A DNA stretch of 6,066 nt, taken from NCBI GenBank assembly GCA_003563865.1, contig PWTP01000117.1, forward strand, positions 1 through 6,066, given 5' to 3'. This DNA is from Dehalococcoidia bacterium. GTDB lineage: Bacteria > Chloroflexota > Dehalococcoidia > Dehalococcoidales > CSSed11-197. The translations under genes were made by a program, and so were the position numbers. Of the stretch, positions 4,700 to 6,066 are shown piece by piece; the first letter of the stretch is position 1, and every line of letters begins with the position of its first letter. The notes beneath the pieces were generated by a model, which saw only the letters and a program-made list of their open reading frames with translations, was not told where the DNA came from and did not search any database.

Positions 4700-5704
4700 A
4701 TGCTGGCTGAACTGATATTTAACCCGTCCAGCGGGCAAGTTGGGGTAAGACGCGAAGTAAAAGAAGTGATCTCCTTTTTGGAGAAGCACGGCTGGGGTGT
4801 TGGTTTAAGTGAAACTACCGAACCGCTTGAAGCCACTTTGCTCACCCGCCGGGCAGTTGAAAAAGGCGTGGAGGCAGTTATCGCTGCCGGTGGCGACGGT
4901 ACCGTAAATGAGGTAGCCAATGGCCTGGTTAACACCGGAGTAGCATTGGGAGTGCTGCCGTTGGGCACCACGAATTCATGGGCCCTGCAAATGGGGATTC
5001 CGGCTTTAAACCCGATGCATCCCGGCACAGCAGTAACCAAATTTCTTACCGGAATGGAAGAGCGGTTCGACTATACTTTGCCGGCAAGTCATTATAGAAA
5101 AGTGCTACAGGATGCAGCGCAGGTGCTGGTAGACGGGCTAACCGTTTCAGTTGATGTGGGAGAAATATCCGGCAGGTATTTCTTGATGTGGGCAGGCATT
5201 GGTCTTGATGCAGCTATTACCGAAAGTATTTCGGCAAGAGAAAAGAAAGCATTGGGCTCCTGGGCTTATGTTTTCAAAGCTATAGGGTCGGGGTTACGAT
5301 ATGATGAGACCGGTGTCCAAATTAGTATAGACGGAACAGTTAAAAAGATAAGCACTCCTCTGATTGTAGTGAGCAACATCCAGCTTTATGGAGGTGTGTT
5401 GGCCATTGGAGCCAGGGCTCGCGTGAATGATGGCAAGCTCGATGTGTGCATTTTCAAAGGGAGCGGTTTCTTTACTTTTGTTGATCAAGCTTTAAAGGTA
5501 CTTTCACACAGGCACATGCAGGACCCGAAAGTTGATTACTACCAGGGTGCTGAAATATCGGTTGAATCAAACAAACCCCTGCCGGTTCATGTGGATGGCG
5601 ATTACTTTACCCGGACCCCGGTATTAATTCGAACTTTACCCTCTGCAATAAGAGTCATAGTACCGGGCAATCTCCCGGGCAATCTCTTTCAAACCGCAGC
5701 ATGA
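4700..5704 (+). CDS. Diacylglycerol kinase / YegS-family lipid kinase
   Basis: This cytoplasmic, membrane-associated enzyme of the diacylglycerol/sphingosine kinase fold transfers phosphate from ATP to a lipid hydroxyl, probably diacylglycerol. The N-terminal domain opens with FNPSSG and carries the nucleotide-binding loop GGDGTVNEVANGL starting at residue 64, then LGVLPLGTTNSWA ending at about 95. The usual GTxNDFA is here GTTNSWA. The C-terminal beta domain has GIGLDA (166-171), YGGVLAIGARARVNDGKLDV and HVDGD ending at about 301. By eye a segment of about 30 residues at 115-145 (around EERFDYTLPASHYRKVLQ) lengthens the region after GIP compared with typical relatives, consistent with the 334-residue length. 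The C-terminus contains a tandem PGNL repeat. It has its own promoter and diverges from the prohibitin/J-protein unit. The exact lipid substrate cannot be read from the sequence. Confidence 0.92.
   Translation: MLAELIFNPSSGQVGVRREVKEVISFLEKHGWGVGLSETTEPLEATLLTRRAVEKGVEAVIAAGGDGTVNEVANGLVNTGVALGVLPLGTTNSWALQMGIPALNPMHPGTAVTKFLTGMEERFDYTLPASHYRKVLQDAAQVLVDGLTVSVDVGEISGRYFLMWAGIGLDAAITESISAREKKALGSWAYVFKAIGSGLRYDETGVQISIDGTVKKISTPLIVVSNIQLYGGVLAIGARARVNDGKLDVCIFKGSGFFTFVDQALKVLSHRHMQDPKVDYYQGAEISVESNKPLPVHVDGDYFTRTPVLIRTLPSAIRVIVPGNLPGNLFQTAA
5663..5686 (+). repeat. Perfect 12-bp tandem duplication inside the lipid kinase gene
   Basis: CCGGGCAATCTC occurs twice back to back (5663-5674 and 5675-5686). 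In frame it encodes PGNL-PGNL six residues before the C-terminus, so it lengthens the tail without shifting the frame. Confidence 0.85.
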
Positions 5705-5744
5705 AATTTGTCAGGGTTTAGATGCAAAAAGATTTAGCAACTTC

Positions 5745-5766
5745 TAAAAAAGCCGTTTCCCGGCTT
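5745..5766 (-). terminator. Intrinsic terminator of the DUF3820 gene, overlapping its stop codon
   Basis: On the minus strand AAGCCG and CGGCTT form a 6-bp stem with a 5-nt loop, and the 3' arm runs straight into a tract of six T. The stem starts within the TAA stop (5767-5765). Read on the plus strand, CCGG (5760-5763) and CCGG (5771-5774) followed by six T (5775-5780) might act weakly for the lipid kinase, but that stem is only 4 bp. Confidence 0.7.
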
Positions 5767-6016
5767 ACCTCCGGTTTTTTCTGATGGGCTTTAACAGGTA
5801 TTCCAGCCCGTTATGCTTGATCTCGTAAAGAGATGATAAGAGAAAACCCAGCCTCCCGGCAGGGAAGCTTTTTTGATGAAACCAGGCCAGATAAGGTTCC
5901 GGCAGGTCACAAAGGATGCGTCCTTTATATTTGCCATAGGGCATTCTGGCCGTTACCAGTTCTTCCAGTATCAAAGGGCTCGAGATATTATTATCGCCCG
6001 GTTCATCTATTCCCAT
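5765..6016 (-). CDS. DUF3820 family protein (QSregVF-like)
   Basis: This is a small soluble protein of the DUF3820 family, named from a putative quorum-sensing-regulated virulence factor. The function is not established. The signature MPYGKYKGR is at residues 25-33, then DLPEPYLAWF at 37-46, FPAGRLG at 51-57, and YEIKHNGLEYLLKPIRK near the C-terminus, all in family order. The 83-residue length fits stand-alone members; in others I recall the domain joined to DnaQ-like exonucleases. The ATG at 6016 has only a weak GGTAAG 3 nt upstream, and the frame stays open to the right edge. An earlier start outside the window is therefore possible, although the upstream residues do not look family-like. 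It converges on the lipid kinase and ends in its own terminator. No neighbour clarifies its job. Confidence 0.85.
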   Translation of the reverse strand: MGIDEPGDNNISSPLILEELVTARMPYGKYKGRILCDLPEPYLAWFHQKSFPAGRLGFLLSSLYEIKHNGLEYLLKPIRKNRR

Positions 6017-6066
6017 AGTCTTACCGTTTCTGCGCTGTTTTGGGTTACCGCAAGACCGTGTTGCCT

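Noticed and set aside
4528..5040. Long minus-strand frame of 170 residues across the start of the lipid kinase
   Set aside because: It runs antisense to a clear kinase domain, crosses its promoter and both dyads, and has a low-complexity Ser/Thr/Pro composition typical of a shadow frame.

Overview
The window is a stretch of bacterial chromosome with mid-range GC by eye (not counted). It holds eight protein genes. Two of them, at the window edges, are or may be incomplete. No tRNA, rRNA, CRISPR array, insertion sequence or phage gene was recognised. Promoters are of the housekeeping sigma-70 type and Shine-Dalgarno sites are GGAGG-like. The mix of a BCCT transporter, a bacterial prohibitin with two N-terminal membrane segments, a short membrane J-protein, a YegS-type lipid kinase and a DUF3820 protein is reminiscent of Dehalococcoidia (Chloroflexota). 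That placement is an impression, not a result.

Layout: (1) 2-1624, plus strand: a betaine/choline/carnitine transporter that enters from the left edge. (2) 1625-1856: no gene, RNA or convincing terminator recognised. (3) 1857-2732, minus strand: three small genes in transcription order, namely a Cys/His-rich 71-residue protein, a Tat-signal protein with a two-CxxC zinc ribbon, and a 51-residue membrane protein with its own perfect-consensus promoter. (4) 2733-2923: a divergent control region with good promoters on both strands and a 9-bp inverted repeat between them. (5) 2924-3112, plus: a 62-residue membrane protein, tail to tail with the next unit. (6) 3115-4510, minus: a prohibitin-like SPFH protein followed after 25 nt by a membrane-anchored J-domain protein. 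(7) 4511-4699: a second divergent control region carrying two 13-bp-arm, 8-nt-loop inverted repeats. (8) 4700-5704, plus: a diacylglycerol-kinase-family lipid kinase. (9) 5765-6016, minus: a DUF3820 protein whose terminator overlaps its stop codon.

Much of the window concerns the membrane: osmolyte uptake, two tiny membrane proteins, a prohibitin/J-protein pair likely to act in membrane protein quality control, and a lipid kinase divergent from that pair. The Cys-rich and Tat-exported zinc-ribbon genes look like a small metal- or redox-related unit of unknown role. No large new system is evident. The best leads are the twin dyads at 4540-4631, the Cys-rich/Tat pair, and the prohibitin/J-protein pairing next to a lipid kinase.
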